64,000 nucleotides of DNA from a bacterium (GTDB lineage Bacteria; Verrucomicrobiota; Verrucomicrobiia; Limisphaerales; UBA11358): contig JAJXXW010000061.1 in the NCBI GenBank assembly GCA_021780905.1, positions 62,001-126,000 of the forward strand, given 5' to 3'. The notes under the pieces were generated by a model. That model was not told the DNA's origin and ran no database searches. It saw only the letters and a list, made by a program, of their open reading frames with translations. Shown one piece after another: positions 8,574 to 17,500 of this stretch; positions within the stretch are counted from its first letter, which is position 1, and each line of letters starts with the position of its first letter. Made by a program: the position numbers and the translations under genes.

Positions 8574-10036
8574 GGCTTGGCCTCCTTGTTGCACGGCAAC
8601 GGCTTATACGCCGAACCATCCACGAGCGAATCCTTGACCACCCCGACGACCGTTTTCAACAGGCCGAGTTTCCATTGCAGCGTCATGACAAAAATGTTCA
8701 GCAGCAGGCACAGCGCGCCGAGCAGGACAAGCAACTGGCCGGTCGTGCTGATGCGGAGAAATTTCAGAGCCACCGCGCTGGCGTCGGCAAACGGAATCGC
8801 CGCGTTGGCCAAGGCCTTCCCTTGCGCCATCCCGCCGATAAGCAGCGGAATCACGAACAGCAAAGTGCCGGCGGCGAACAAAAAGAAATTCAGTTTCGCG
8901 AGCTTGGCGAACGGCAATTCCTTGCCCATCACGCGCGGCAATATTTCGTAAATCGCGCCGGTGAGAATCATGGCGGCGAAACCGAGTAATTGCCATTGCG
9001 TGACGCCGACGTTGAACCAGGTGAAGTCGAGCACGCGGCTGTAGCGCGGACAAAATTCGGCGATGTAAAGCAGGCTGGCAGCGATGAAACTCCACATGCC
9101 GAAGCGGATGAAACAGAACGGCCCGCCGAAGCACGAAACCTTGGAACCCCAGACAGTTTTCCTGGTGACGATACCGAGGGCGACCACCGGAATAACGCTT
9201 AACAGCGCGGCGAACGCGCTGACCGTCGGCAGCCATGCCGGAACCGGCGCACTTTGCGGAATGCCGACCCACGTTCCGAAAAACACCAGCGTCAGGAAAC
9301 TAAACATCGCGTAGCCGGAACTGGCGAGCGGTTTGCCGGCGAGTTTGGGCAGGAAATAAAACGCGATGCCGATGCACGCGAGCGCGAGCCAGACAAAGAG
9401 CAGATTGTTCGTCAGCCACCAGTCAATAATCGCCTGCACCACGCCGCGCGGCGCGTGATTGGAAACCAAAAATAAATTCGCGGCGGCGTAGCTCCACGCA
9501 AACCAAAGCAACGCCGCAAACAAAAACCAGTGGGACGGATACAACTCGCGGTTCGCGCGGAAACCCATCGTCGCCACCGCGCAGACGGCGATGAGCATGA
9601 ATCCAGCAAAAAGCAAAACCGCCGCCGCGCGCGGATATTCCAGCCACGGATGACCGGTGCTGCCACCGCCAAGAATCGTCGCCGTGCCAATAAGCACGCC
9701 GACATGCCAGAGATGAGCCGCGACGACCGGAACGATTGGCAGTGCGAGCGGTGCCTGACTCAACCGCGCAAAAATCCAGAGCATCACGCCGAGCGCGGCG
9801 GGAATGGCAAAGCCGTAGAGCAGCAGGTCGTTCGCCGCCGCCTGCGCGCGGCCGAAGGTCAGAAACGAGCAATCGGCAAACATGTCCGGCTGGTGGAAAG
9901 TCATCACCGCCGCGAGGCCGAGCGCGAGGCCGAGCACCAGCCAGAGTGCCGCGCCGCCAAACAGCGCCAGCAGCGGCACGCGACACGAGACGTCAATCTC
10001 GCTGGAGCAAATCGTTTTGTTCTCGGTCGGGTTCAT
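8570..10036 (-). CDS. CcoN-like membrane subunit without heme or copper ligands
   Basis: A 488-residue integral membrane protein of about 12 helices with clear similarity to cbb3 oxidase subunit I: TFGRAQAAAND aligns with the TSFGRLRPLHTNA region, DWWLTNNLLFV with QWWYGHNAVGF, YFLPKLAGKP with YFVPKQAERP, WVGIPQSAPVPAWLP with WAGPHHLHYTALPDW, and GAIYEILPRVMGKE with the helix after HVHAGALGW. At every one of these sites the histidines that bind heme b, heme b3 and CuB are replaced, and there is no histidine at all after residue 194. It therefore cannot be a normal oxygen reductase. The genes on both sides overlap it by 4 bases. A structural or quinone-related role in the ACIII complex is inferred. 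Confidence 0.88.
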   Translation of the reverse strand: MNPTENKTICSSEIDVSCRVPLLALFGGAALWLVLGLALGLAAVMTFHQPDMFADCSFLTFGRAQAAANDLLLYGFAIPAALGVMLWIFARLSQAPLALPIVPVVAAHLWHVGVLIGTATILGGGSTGHPWLEYPRAAAVLLFAGFMLIAVCAVATMGFRANRELYPSHWFLFAALLWFAWSYAAANLFLVSNHAPRGVVQAIIDWWLTNNLLFVWLALACIGIAFYFLPKLAGKPLASSGYAMFSFLTLVFFGTWVGIPQSAPVPAWLPTVSAFAALLSVIPVVALGIVTRKTVWGSKVSCFGGPFCFIRFGMWSFIAASLLYIAEFCPRYSRVLDFTWFNVGVTQWQLLGFAAMILTGAIYEILPRVMGKELPFAKLAKLNFFLFAAGTLLFVIPLLIGGMAQGKALANAAIPFADASAVALKFLRISTTGQLLVLLGALCLLLNIFVMTLQWKLGLLKTVVGVVKDSLVDGSAYKPLPCNKEAKP

Positions 10037-10401
10037 TCAAAAGCACTGGGTTTTTCCGGAGCCTTGGGCAATTCTGCGGCAGCCTTTTCGGCGCGCGCGT
10101 TCAGGTCAGCGCGGGCAGCGGACGGATTCTGCCATTTCTGCGCGGCGAGTTGCAGCGCCACATCAATCGGCAGGCGCACCGTGCCATGTCCCGCATCAAT
10201 CACGGCGGCGCTGTCCAAAGATTTATCCTCGGCGACACGGATTTCCGCGAGCGCCTTGCTGCGTTCGGCGGCGCGGTCGGCGTCAACCGCCGGCGCGTTC
10301 AAACTCATTTTTGCGCCGATGGCCAGCGCGGCAAAAATTCCGCTGACGAGCAGGAAACCGACGGCGGCGGCAGAGCCACGATTGATACGGTCGAGAATCA
10401 T
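10033..10401 (-). CDS. Small single-helix membrane protein of the ACIII operon
   Basis: A 122-residue protein with one N-terminal transmembrane helix (about 11-30) and a charged Ala-rich remainder. It contains AERSKALAEIRVAEDKSL and GTVRLPIDVALQLAAQKW and ends in PEKPSAFE. It overlaps actF upstream and the CcoN-like gene downstream by 4 bases each (ATGA), so it is translated as part of the operon. No known family was recognised. Its position suggests a linker or assembly subunit between ACIII and the oxidase-like triad. Confidence 0.8.
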   Translation of the reverse strand: MILDRINRGSAAAVGFLLVSGIFAALAIGAKMSLNAPAVDADRAAERSKALAEIRVAEDKSLDSAAVIDAGHGTVRLPIDVALQLAAQKWQNPSAARADLNARAEKAAAELPKAPEKPSAFE

Positions 10402-11648
10402 TTCGCACCTCCAGCGTTCGCATCAATGAGATCATTGACAACATTGTAGCTCATGCCCATCGCTTCGAGCAGTCGCGGGTCGCGCGGCGGATACGGCGGA
10501 TGGGCGTTGAACTTGGCGATGAAAATTTTCGCAAGCACGCCGCCCATGAACAGCACGGTGCCGAGGTGCAGCAGCAGCCATTTGGTGTGGCCCTGGCCGG
10601 GATGCCACGCGGGCAAAATGTTGAACGCGAGGTCGGCGTAGTGCATCACGGCGATGAGCAGGCAGACCGGAATCAGCACCTTGAAGTTCGTCTTGGTGTG
10701 GATCGGCAGCAGCGCGAAGAACGGAATAAAACATTTGCCAAGAATCAACACCATGCTCACCGTCCACCAACCGCCCTGCTCGCGGATGAGATACCAAAAG
10801 GTCTCCGTCGGCATATTGGCGTTCCAGACGACGAAGTATTGCGCAAACTCGGCGTAGGACGACAACAGCGTGAACGCGAGCAGCAGCACACCGATGAAGT
10901 AGAAATAATTTTGCTTGAGCACCGGCGTCAAAATCCCCTGCCGTAGCATCGCGACGGCGATGACATAAATTACCGCGAGCGCCGCCCACACGCTGCTGGC
11001 GAAGAAATAAACGCCATACATCGCGGAGAACCATTGGTAGGAAGTCGCCTGCATCCAGAACACGCCGGAGAACGTCAACGTCAACGCGAACGCCACGATG
11101 CCCCAGCCGGAATGGAAACGCATCTTGCGCGTGCATTCGACGGAGCCGGTTTCGTCCTGTTGCAGCGACAGCGAACAGAGGCGCGACGACAGCAACCACC
11201 AGATCGCGAAGAAAATGGCCGAGGTGATCCAGAAGCCCGGCAAGGTGAACACGGGATATTTGGCGGCGATCAAATTATTGGTCGCGGCAGTTCCGGTTTG
11301 CGGCCAGAGCCACTCATAGATTTTCGGCGCGAGCAGCCCGACCGGCAGGAACATCAAAATCAGCGGGCCGCGCAGCAACGACGCGAGGTGTTCGCAGAAG
11401 CGGCGGATGCCGACCGACCAGCCGGCGTCGGTGAGATGATGCACGATCACCATGAACAGCGCGCCGAGCGCGATGCTGTAATAAAACATGAAGGCCAGCA
11501 GCCACGAGAAACCGAATTCGGTTCCGTGGTTGCGGATCAAGCTCGCGATCAGACCGGCGAGCGTGAGCGCGCCGCCGAAGAAAATCATCGCGCCGGGCAG
11601 CGAGCTTTTCAGCGCGGCCTTCGGTGGGTTGGATGACGGCAAACTCAT
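10398..11648 (-). CDS. actF: Alternative complex III membrane subunit ActF
   Basis: A 416-residue protein with about ten transmembrane helices, of the NrfD/PsrC-like type seen in ActC and ActF of alternative complex III. Recognisable parts are LLAFMFYYSIALGALFMV near the N terminus, WMQATSYQWFSAMYGVYFF, and SSYAEFAQYFVVWNANMPTET. It ends in a soluble PPYPPRDPRLLEAMGMSYN tail. ACIII oxidises quinol and reduces periplasmic cytochromes in place of the bc1 complex. It starts four bases after actE stops and overlaps the next gene by 4 bases. Confidence 0.92.
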   Translation of the reverse strand: MSLPSSNPPKAALKSSLPGAMIFFGGALTLAGLIASLIRNHGTEFGFSWLLAFMFYYSIALGALFMVIVHHLTDAGWSVGIRRFCEHLASLLRGPLILMFLPVGLLAPKIYEWLWPQTGTAATNNLIAAKYPVFTLPGFWITSAIFFAIWWLLSSRLCSLSLQQDETGSVECTRKMRFHSGWGIVAFALTLTFSGVFWMQATSYQWFSAMYGVYFFASSVWAALAVIYVIAVAMLRQGILTPVLKQNYFYFIGVLLLAFTLLSSYAEFAQYFVVWNANMPTETFWYLIREQGGWWTVSMVLILGKCFIPFFALLPIHTKTNFKVLIPVCLLIAVMHYADLAFNILPAWHPGQGHTKWLLLHLGTVLFMGGVLAKIFIAKFNAHPPYPPRDPRLLEAMGMSYNVVNDLIDANAGGAK

Positions 11649-11652
11649 AAAA

Positions 11653-12309
11653 TCATTTCAGCGCGGCCTGTTGCGCCGGCGGCAGATCGTCCTTCGCGCC
11701 GAGCCAGCTCAATTGTAGCGCGCGCAGATACGCGACCACGGCCCAGCGATCTTGCGTCGGCAGCAGCGGGCCGACCGCGCCCATCGTGCTCTTGCCGTAA
11801 GTGATCGTGTTGAAAATTTCGCCGTCGGTCAGTTCGACAATGCGCTTGTCGTGGAGATTTGCCACGGCAGCCATCACGCCAATTTTCTTGGTGATGCCGT
11901 TGCCGTCGCCGAGGCGGCCGTGGCACGGCGCGCAATAAATATCAAAGCGGTCGCGACCGCGCGCGAGCAGCGCTTCGTTCACCGGCAGCGGATTGGTTTC
12001 GACAAAATTCGTCGTGCCGGAAACTTTGCCGGTGTTCACGGGCGAATCTTCAAACGCGTAAACTTCGCCGTTCACGGTTTGAATCGGCTGGCTGCGCGCG
12101 ACAGTGCCGGCGGGCGGCAATTGCGAGCTGACGCCGTTCGCGAAAAAGTGGTTCGGCTCCTGCGGACGCAGTTTCGCCTGGCGATCCATGTCGGGAAACA
12201 ATTCAAACGGCGGCTTGCGCATCGTGCTGCCTTGGAAACCAAGGATGCCGACGGTCGCCGCGCCGATGGCCGCGCCGATCAACGCGATGGAAATCAGGAT
12301 GCGGATCAT
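11653..12309 (-). CDS. actE: Alternative complex III monoheme cytochrome c ActE
   Basis: A 218-residue periplasmic cytochrome c with an N-terminal hydrophobic signal or anchor (about 5-25). It has the ActE-like segment MRKPPFELFPDMDRQAKLRPQ, then one heme site, CAPCH, near residue 126 in RGRDRFDIYCAPCHGRLGDG, and a likely Met ligand in GKSTMGAVGPLLPTQDRWAVVAYLRALQ. It passes electrons out of ACIII. The start ATG overlaps the actD stop (ATGA). Confidence 0.93.
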   Translation of the reverse strand: MIRILISIALIGAAIGAATVGILGFQGSTMRKPPFELFPDMDRQAKLRPQEPNHFFANGVSSQLPPAGTVARSQPIQTVNGEVYAFEDSPVNTGKVSGTTNFVETNPLPVNEALLARGRDRFDIYCAPCHGRLGDGNGITKKIGVMAAVANLHDKRIVELTDGEIFNTITYGKSTMGAVGPLLPTQDRWAVVAYLRALQLSWLGAKDDLPPAQQAALK

Positions 12310-12845
12310 TCTTGGTCCTCCACGATTTCGATGTTCGCGCCGCCCAGCGAGGCGAGCAGGTTTTTGGTTTCCGAGGCGCAGAATTTTTTGTCGTTCGCGC
12401 CGATGACGATGACGAATTTGTCGCGCGAGACGCTTTCAAAACGCTTTTTGAACAGCAGCGGATGATGCAGGCGCGGCAGCTGGTTGAGGCCGACCATGCC
12501 GAGGAGCGCGCCGCCTGCGCCGCCCATGATCATCATGATGTAAGCCGGCACAAAGGTCATCGGCACGCTGAACATCGGCTTGCCGCCAACAATAAGCGGA
12601 TAGTCGAACGCGTTGCTGAACCAGATCAGAAAAACGATGTTCAAAAACATGAACACGCCGCCCGCGAGCGCCACCCAGCCGACGAGCGAGTTGCGGTAGC
12701 CCATGATTTTGTCGAGGCCGTGGATCGGGAACGGCGTGAACGCCTCCCATTTTTGGTAGCCTTCAGCACGGAGTTTTTCGCCCGCGCGCAGCAGGTCGCC
12801 GGGCGTGGAAAATTCCGCCATGAGGCCGTAGATTTTTTCGCTCAT
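12306..12845 (-). CDS. actD: Alternative complex III subunit ActD
   Basis: A 179-residue protein of the DUF3341/ActD family. It has a small soluble N-terminal fold (YGLMAEFSTPGDLLRAGEKLR), two transmembrane helices (about 57-77 and 95-118), and a soluble C-terminal part with RLHHPLLFKKRFESVSRDKF. The start at 12845 is supported by a strong ribosome binding site, AGGAGG, six bases upstream. Repeat-derived sequence fills the gap to actC, which explains why a new strong binding site is needed here while other genes in the operon overlap. Confidence 0.93.
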   Translation of the reverse strand: MSEKIYGLMAEFSTPGDLLRAGEKLRAEGYQKWEAFTPFPIHGLDKIMGYRNSLVGWVALAGGVFMFLNIVFLIWFSNAFDYPLIVGGKPMFSVPMTFVPAYIMMIMGGAGGALLGMVGLNQLPRLHHPLLFKKRFESVSRDKFVIVIGANDKKFCASETKNLLASLGGANIEIVEDQE

Positions 12846-12860
12846 CAGTGGCCTCCTTTC

Positions 12861-12959
12861 TGGTGGAACAGGCAACTTGCCTGTTGCGGCAGGCTACCAG
12901 CCTGCCGCAGTTGGGCGGCAAGTTGCCACCCAAAACGGGCTGGTAGCCCGTTCCACCCA
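12861..12959. repeat. TGGGTGGAAC palindromic repeat, copy A
   Basis: A 99-base element between actC and actD, with inverted ends (TGGTGGAACAGGC ... GCCCGTTCCACCCA) and inner palindromes such as GGCAGGCTACCAGCCTGCC and GGGCTGGTAGCCC. Copies B (14431-14531) and C (inside metH, 28607-28706) share the ends and the GGCAACTTGCC core. It may form a long hairpin in the actC-actD mRNA. Confidence 0.9.
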
Positions 12960-12987
12960 AACAAAGTGTTAGCCGTTCCGTTCATTT

Positions 12988-14418
12988 CTAATCTGTTTTT
13001 TCTTTTGCGCCGCCAAGCGGATGATGCGGGTCGCCGTGCGGCACCGCGCCTTTGACTTCGGAAATCGCGATGACCGGCAGGAATTTCACGAACAGCAGAT
13101 ACATCATGAAAAACGCGCCGAGCGTGCCGACATAAAGACCGATGTCCCAAATCGTCGGATGATACAAGCCCCAGTTCGCCGGCAGAAAATCCTGATTCGT
13201 CGAACCGACGACGATGACCATGCGCTCGCTCCACATGCCGAAGTTGATGAACAGGCCGATGAAAAACAGCGCGACCATGCTTGAACGGATTTTTTTGATC
13301 CAGAGCAATTGCGTCAGGCAGACATTGATGCCGATGAGCATCCAGCCGAAGAAGGCGTAGTTGTGGCCGAAGAAACGGTGACCGAACACCCAGCGCTCAT
13401 ACGGATCGCCCGAATACCACGCAATGAAAATTTCCATCAGGTAGATGTAATTGATGATGAGGCCGCTCACGAGGCAAAGCTTGGCGACCTTGTCAATGTG
13501 GCTCTTGGTGATGATGGCTTCGAGCTTGCAGAGTTTGCGCAGCGTGGTGAGCAGCACGAGCATCATGCCGAAGCCGCAGAACACCGCGCCGATGACGAAG
13601 TAGAGCGGGAAAATCGTCGCGTGCCAGCCCGCCAGCTGCGAGGTGCAAAAATCCAGACCGACAATGGAGCTCACCGTGAACACCAGCAGCGTGCAGAGGC
13701 CGCACAACACGACATAAGCCTTTTCGTAGTTGTGCCATTGCCACGCGGAACCGGTCCAGCCCATTGCGAGGAAACTGAAAATCGCCTTGCGCACGCGCGT
13801 CGTGGCGCGGTCGCGCAGCACGGCGAAATCGGGAATCATGCCCATGAAGAAGAACAGCGACGACACCATCAAATAGGTGTTCACCGCGAACACGTCCCAC
13901 ATCAGCGGCGATTTGAACTGCGGCCAGTTGCCGTTGGAATTCGGAATCGGAAACATGAACCAGTCAAACCAGGCGCGGCCGACGTGAATTGCCGGATACA
14001 AACCGGCCATCATCACCGAGAAAACCGTCATCGCTTCCGCCATGCGGCCGATGGTCGTGCGCCAGTGCTGACGCGTCAAAAAGAGCATTGCCGAAATCAG
14101 CGTGCCGGCGTGCGCGACGCCGACCCACCAGATGAAATTCACGATGTCCCAGCCCCACATGTTCGGGTGGTTGTTGCCCCAAACGCCGACACCGGTGAAC
14201 ACTTGATAAAACAAACAGATCGGGAAAATAACCGTGGCCGCAAACGCCGCCGGCGCGAACGCGATCTTCCACCACAGCGGCACCTTGGCTTCGGCGAACG
14301 CGGACAATTTGTCCGTGAGCCAGCCGAGACCCTGATTGCCCTCGACGACCGGCGGGCGGCGCAACTCGGCGGGCGGTGCCAGCTTCTTCAATTCTTCGAT
14401 GTTCGCGATTTCAGACAT
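12988..14418 (-). CDS. actC: Alternative complex III quinol-oxidising membrane subunit ActC
   Basis: A 476-residue NrfD/PsrC family protein with about ten transmembrane helices. Typical parts are TGVGVWGNNHPNMWGWDIVNF, where the NNHPxxWGxDIxNFVWWIGxxHAGT pattern of ActC is clear, the HWRTTIGRMAEAMT loop, and SLIVGLDF-like text (SIVGLDFCTSQLAGWH). ActC is thought to hold the main quinol site of ACIII and to contact ActB. It lies 154 bases downstream of actB, and that gap contains repeat copy B. The ATG at 14418 gives MSEIANIEELKK. Confidence 0.95.
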   Translation of the reverse strand: MSEIANIEELKKLAPPAELRRPPVVEGNQGLGWLTDKLSAFAEAKVPLWWKIAFAPAAFAATVIFPICLFYQVFTGVGVWGNNHPNMWGWDIVNFIWWVGVAHAGTLISAMLFLTRQHWRTTIGRMAEAMTVFSVMMAGLYPAIHVGRAWFDWFMFPIPNSNGNWPQFKSPLMWDVFAVNTYLMVSSLFFFMGMIPDFAVLRDRATTRVRKAIFSFLAMGWTGSAWQWHNYEKAYVVLCGLCTLLVFTVSSIVGLDFCTSQLAGWHATIFPLYFVIGAVFCGFGMMLVLLTTLRKLCKLEAIITKSHIDKVAKLCLVSGLIINYIYLMEIFIAWYSGDPYERWVFGHRFFGHNYAFFGWMLIGINVCLTQLLWIKKIRSSMVALFFIGLFINFGMWSERMVIVVGSTNQDFLPANWGLYHPTIWDIGLYVGTLGAFFMMYLLFVKFLPVIAISEVKGAVPHGDPHHPLGGAKEKTD

Positions 14419-14430
14419 TCAAATTATTCT

Positions 14431-14531
14431 TGGTGGAACAGGCCACTGGCCGGTTGCAACCGGCTACCAGCCGGTTGCTGCTTTCGGCGGCAAGTTGCCG
14501 CCTGAAACGGGCTGGTAGCCCGTTCCACCCA
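14431..14531. repeat. TGGGTGGAAC palindromic repeat, copy B
   Basis: A 101-base element between actB and actC with the same inverted ends as copy A. It contains CAACCGGCTACCAGCCGGTTG and AACGGGCTGGTAGCCCGTT palindromes and a shared GGCGGCAAGTTGCCGCC core. Copies A and B bracket actC in the same orientation, so recombination between them could remove actC. Confidence 0.9.
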
Positions 14532-14572
14532 AACCCTAAATTTGCTTTCTTGTTTCACTCCGCGTCTTTGCG

Positions 14573-17500
14573 TTAAATCTTTTTTTCCGTCAGCAGCGTG
14601 CTGTCGTATTCCTCGGTGCTGAACGGATCGTGATAATCCGGCATCGCGGGATTCGGATTGCGGACGCGCGCCAGATACGTTGTGCGCGGCTTGGTCAGCA
14701 AATCGCCGAGCACGGAATAATTCAGCGGCGACAATTTCTGCTTCGACACGGAACTGTTGGCGTCGCTCACGTCACCGAACACGATGGCGCCCGCCGGACA
14801 CGCCTGCTGGCAGGCCGTCTTCGGAATGTTGCCCGCGACTTCCGTGAGGCGCACATCGCCGCTCGCGCCGGCTTTCGCCTTTTGCGCGATCTTCGCGTGC
14901 TCGATGCGCTGCGTGCAATACGTGCATTTCTCCATCACGCCGCGCATCCGGACCGTCACGTCGGGATTCTTCGAGAGCTTGATCAAATCCCATTCGTCTT
15001 CCGTCCTCATGCCGGAATTCGGATCCTTCCACCAGCGCAGCAAATCCCATTCGCCGTCCGTCTTGTGCGTGAGCGTCGTGGAATACAGCGTGCCTTTCAG
15101 CTCGGTCAACGGGCGCTTGTTGTAATCGAGGAAATTGAACCGGCGGACTTTGTAAGGGCAGTTGTTCGAGCAATAGCGCGTGCCGATGCAACGATTGTAA
15201 GCCATCACGTTCAGACCTTCCTGGTCGTGAACGGTCGCGGCCACGGGGCAGACGTTTTCGCACGGCGCACTCTCGCACTGCTGGCAAAGCATCGGCTGGT
15301 TTACCGCCTGCACGTCGTCAATCCACGTCTCGAACTGCTGCGCGTCGTCGCGCTGGTTCATGTCCGCGTTCCAGTCGAACCGGCTCTTGTTATTTTTGCG
15401 CTTCGGATCGGTCGTGAAATAGCGGTCAATGCGAATCCAGTGCATCTCGCGACCGCGCAGCACCTGATCTTTGCCGACAATCGGAATATTGTTCTCGCTC
15501 TGGCACGCCACCACGCAGGTGCCGCAGCCGACGCACGCGTTCAAATCCACGGTCATGCCCCACTGGTGCAATGCGGTCTTTTTCGCTTCATCGAGCGGAT
15601 TTGGATAAAGGGATTTGACGATGGGCGGCTCGACGCCATGGAATTTTTCCTCGGCGATGTTCTCGTTCTTCTCCGCCGCCTCGACTGCATCCGACAAATT
15701 AAATTCGCGCACCGCCGGCCGGCCTTCCATGCTCCAATGATGCTGCGTGCAAGCGAGAATATGCGTGGCGCCGGTCTTCTTAACCGTCGCGCCGGTCTCG
15801 ATATATTTACCGGAGAAAATCTTGTAGGCGTTGAAGCCGACGCCGGTGCCGACGCGGCCGGCCTTTTCACGACCGTAACCGAGCGCGAGACCGAGCGAAT
15901 AATCCGCCATGCCCGGCTGCACCCAAATCGGACCTTGCACGCTTTTGCCGTTCAGCGAAATCTCCACAATGTCGCCGTTCGCCACGCCGAGTTCGCGCGC
16001 CGTCTTGCGGCTGACGAGCACGGCGTTGTCCCAAGTCATCTTGGTGATGGGATCGGGCAACTCCTGCATCCAACCGTTGTTCGCGTAACGGCCATCGTCC
16101 ACCTTCGCGTCGCGGAAGAAGATGACTTCGAGATTGAAAGCGGACAGCGTAGCAGCGCCGGCAATTTGCGGAATGGAGAGCGAAAAATTTGAAAGACCAA
16201 TCGCCGCCGGAGCCGAGTCGGCAACAAAGCCATTAAACAAAGCTTTCTTCCAAGCTTCATCGGAACCACCAAAAGTTTCGCGCACAATTTCGTGCGGACT
16301 GCTTTGCGATTCGCCGGCGATGCGGGCGAGAAATTCTAATTCCGTCAAGCCACCAAAAAGCGGCTGAATTAGCGGTTGCACCGGAACCGTAGTTCCGTCG
16401 CTGGTAACTGCGTCGCCCCAAGCTTCGAGATAGTGCGTCGCCGGAAAATTCCAGCCGGCCTTTTCCGCCGTTTCATCTTCGTAATAGCCCAGACGAACCA
16501 CCGACTTGGCTTTAGCCAGCAAGTCAGAATTGTAAGCGGGATTTCCACCCAAGACCACAAGCGTGTCCGCCGACAAGCCTTTGATGTCAGAATTGACTGA
16601 TTCGGCGACCGGTAAAAGTGAGATCGGGCCGGTGAACGCGCCGAGCGAGGCGTTGATTTGTTGGGCCAACAAATGGACTTCTAGCGGTTGCCGCTGACCG
16701 ACAACGACCATCGCCTTGCGGCGATTGTTCATCAAATCTTTGGCGCATTCCGCAATCCAAGCCGCGTCAACACCGGCGGGAACGGAAACCGTCGAATGAG
16801 AAATCGTTGAGGAAATCACCTTTGCGATTTGCGCAATCAAGCTCGCATTCACGCGCAGCCGATGATCCGCATTCGCACCAGTCAGCGTGAAGAGCGATTC
16901 CACCGCATACAAGCGGTTCATCCCCTGCTCTGCCTTACGGCCGGCGGCAAATTTGCGGATGTGCTCGTGCGCGCCATCTTCGCCGCCGAGAAAATCGCAG
17001 TCGAGCGACAGGATGACTTTCGCCTTGTCGAAATGGAACACCGGCTTCACCGGCTGGCCGAACGCCTGCGTGGCTGCGCGCTGGTGGATGCCGGAATCAA
17101 TCGCGTCGCAGGTGAACCACTGTGATTTCGGGAATTTCTGCGCGATGATTTTTTGCAGCCGCGCGCGGGACGGCGACGTGCTGCTTTCGGCAAGGAACGC
17201 CAGACCTTCGCCCTGGTTCGCGGAAAATTTCTGCGACAGTTCGTCGAGCGCTTTCAGCGCCTCGTCCCGCGAAACCACTTGGCCCTCTTTCTTGAAGTGC
17301 CGCGCGCGGTCCACGTCGTAAAGATCGAGGATGGACGCCTGCGCATAGCGGTCGGTGCCGCCGTTGCCGCCGGGAAACAGTGCGTTGCCCTCAATCTTGA
17401 CCGGCCGGCCTTCGTAAGATTTGACGACCAATGGAATCGCGCCGGTGCGCGTGGGCATGGCGGTCGCAAAATACTGCGCCTCGCCATAGGTGTAATTTTC

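Noticed and set aside
7092-10036. Simple annotation as a cbb3-type cytochrome c oxidase
   Set aside because: The subunit I homologue lacks all metal and heme ligands, so an oxygen reductase function is not supported despite family similarity.
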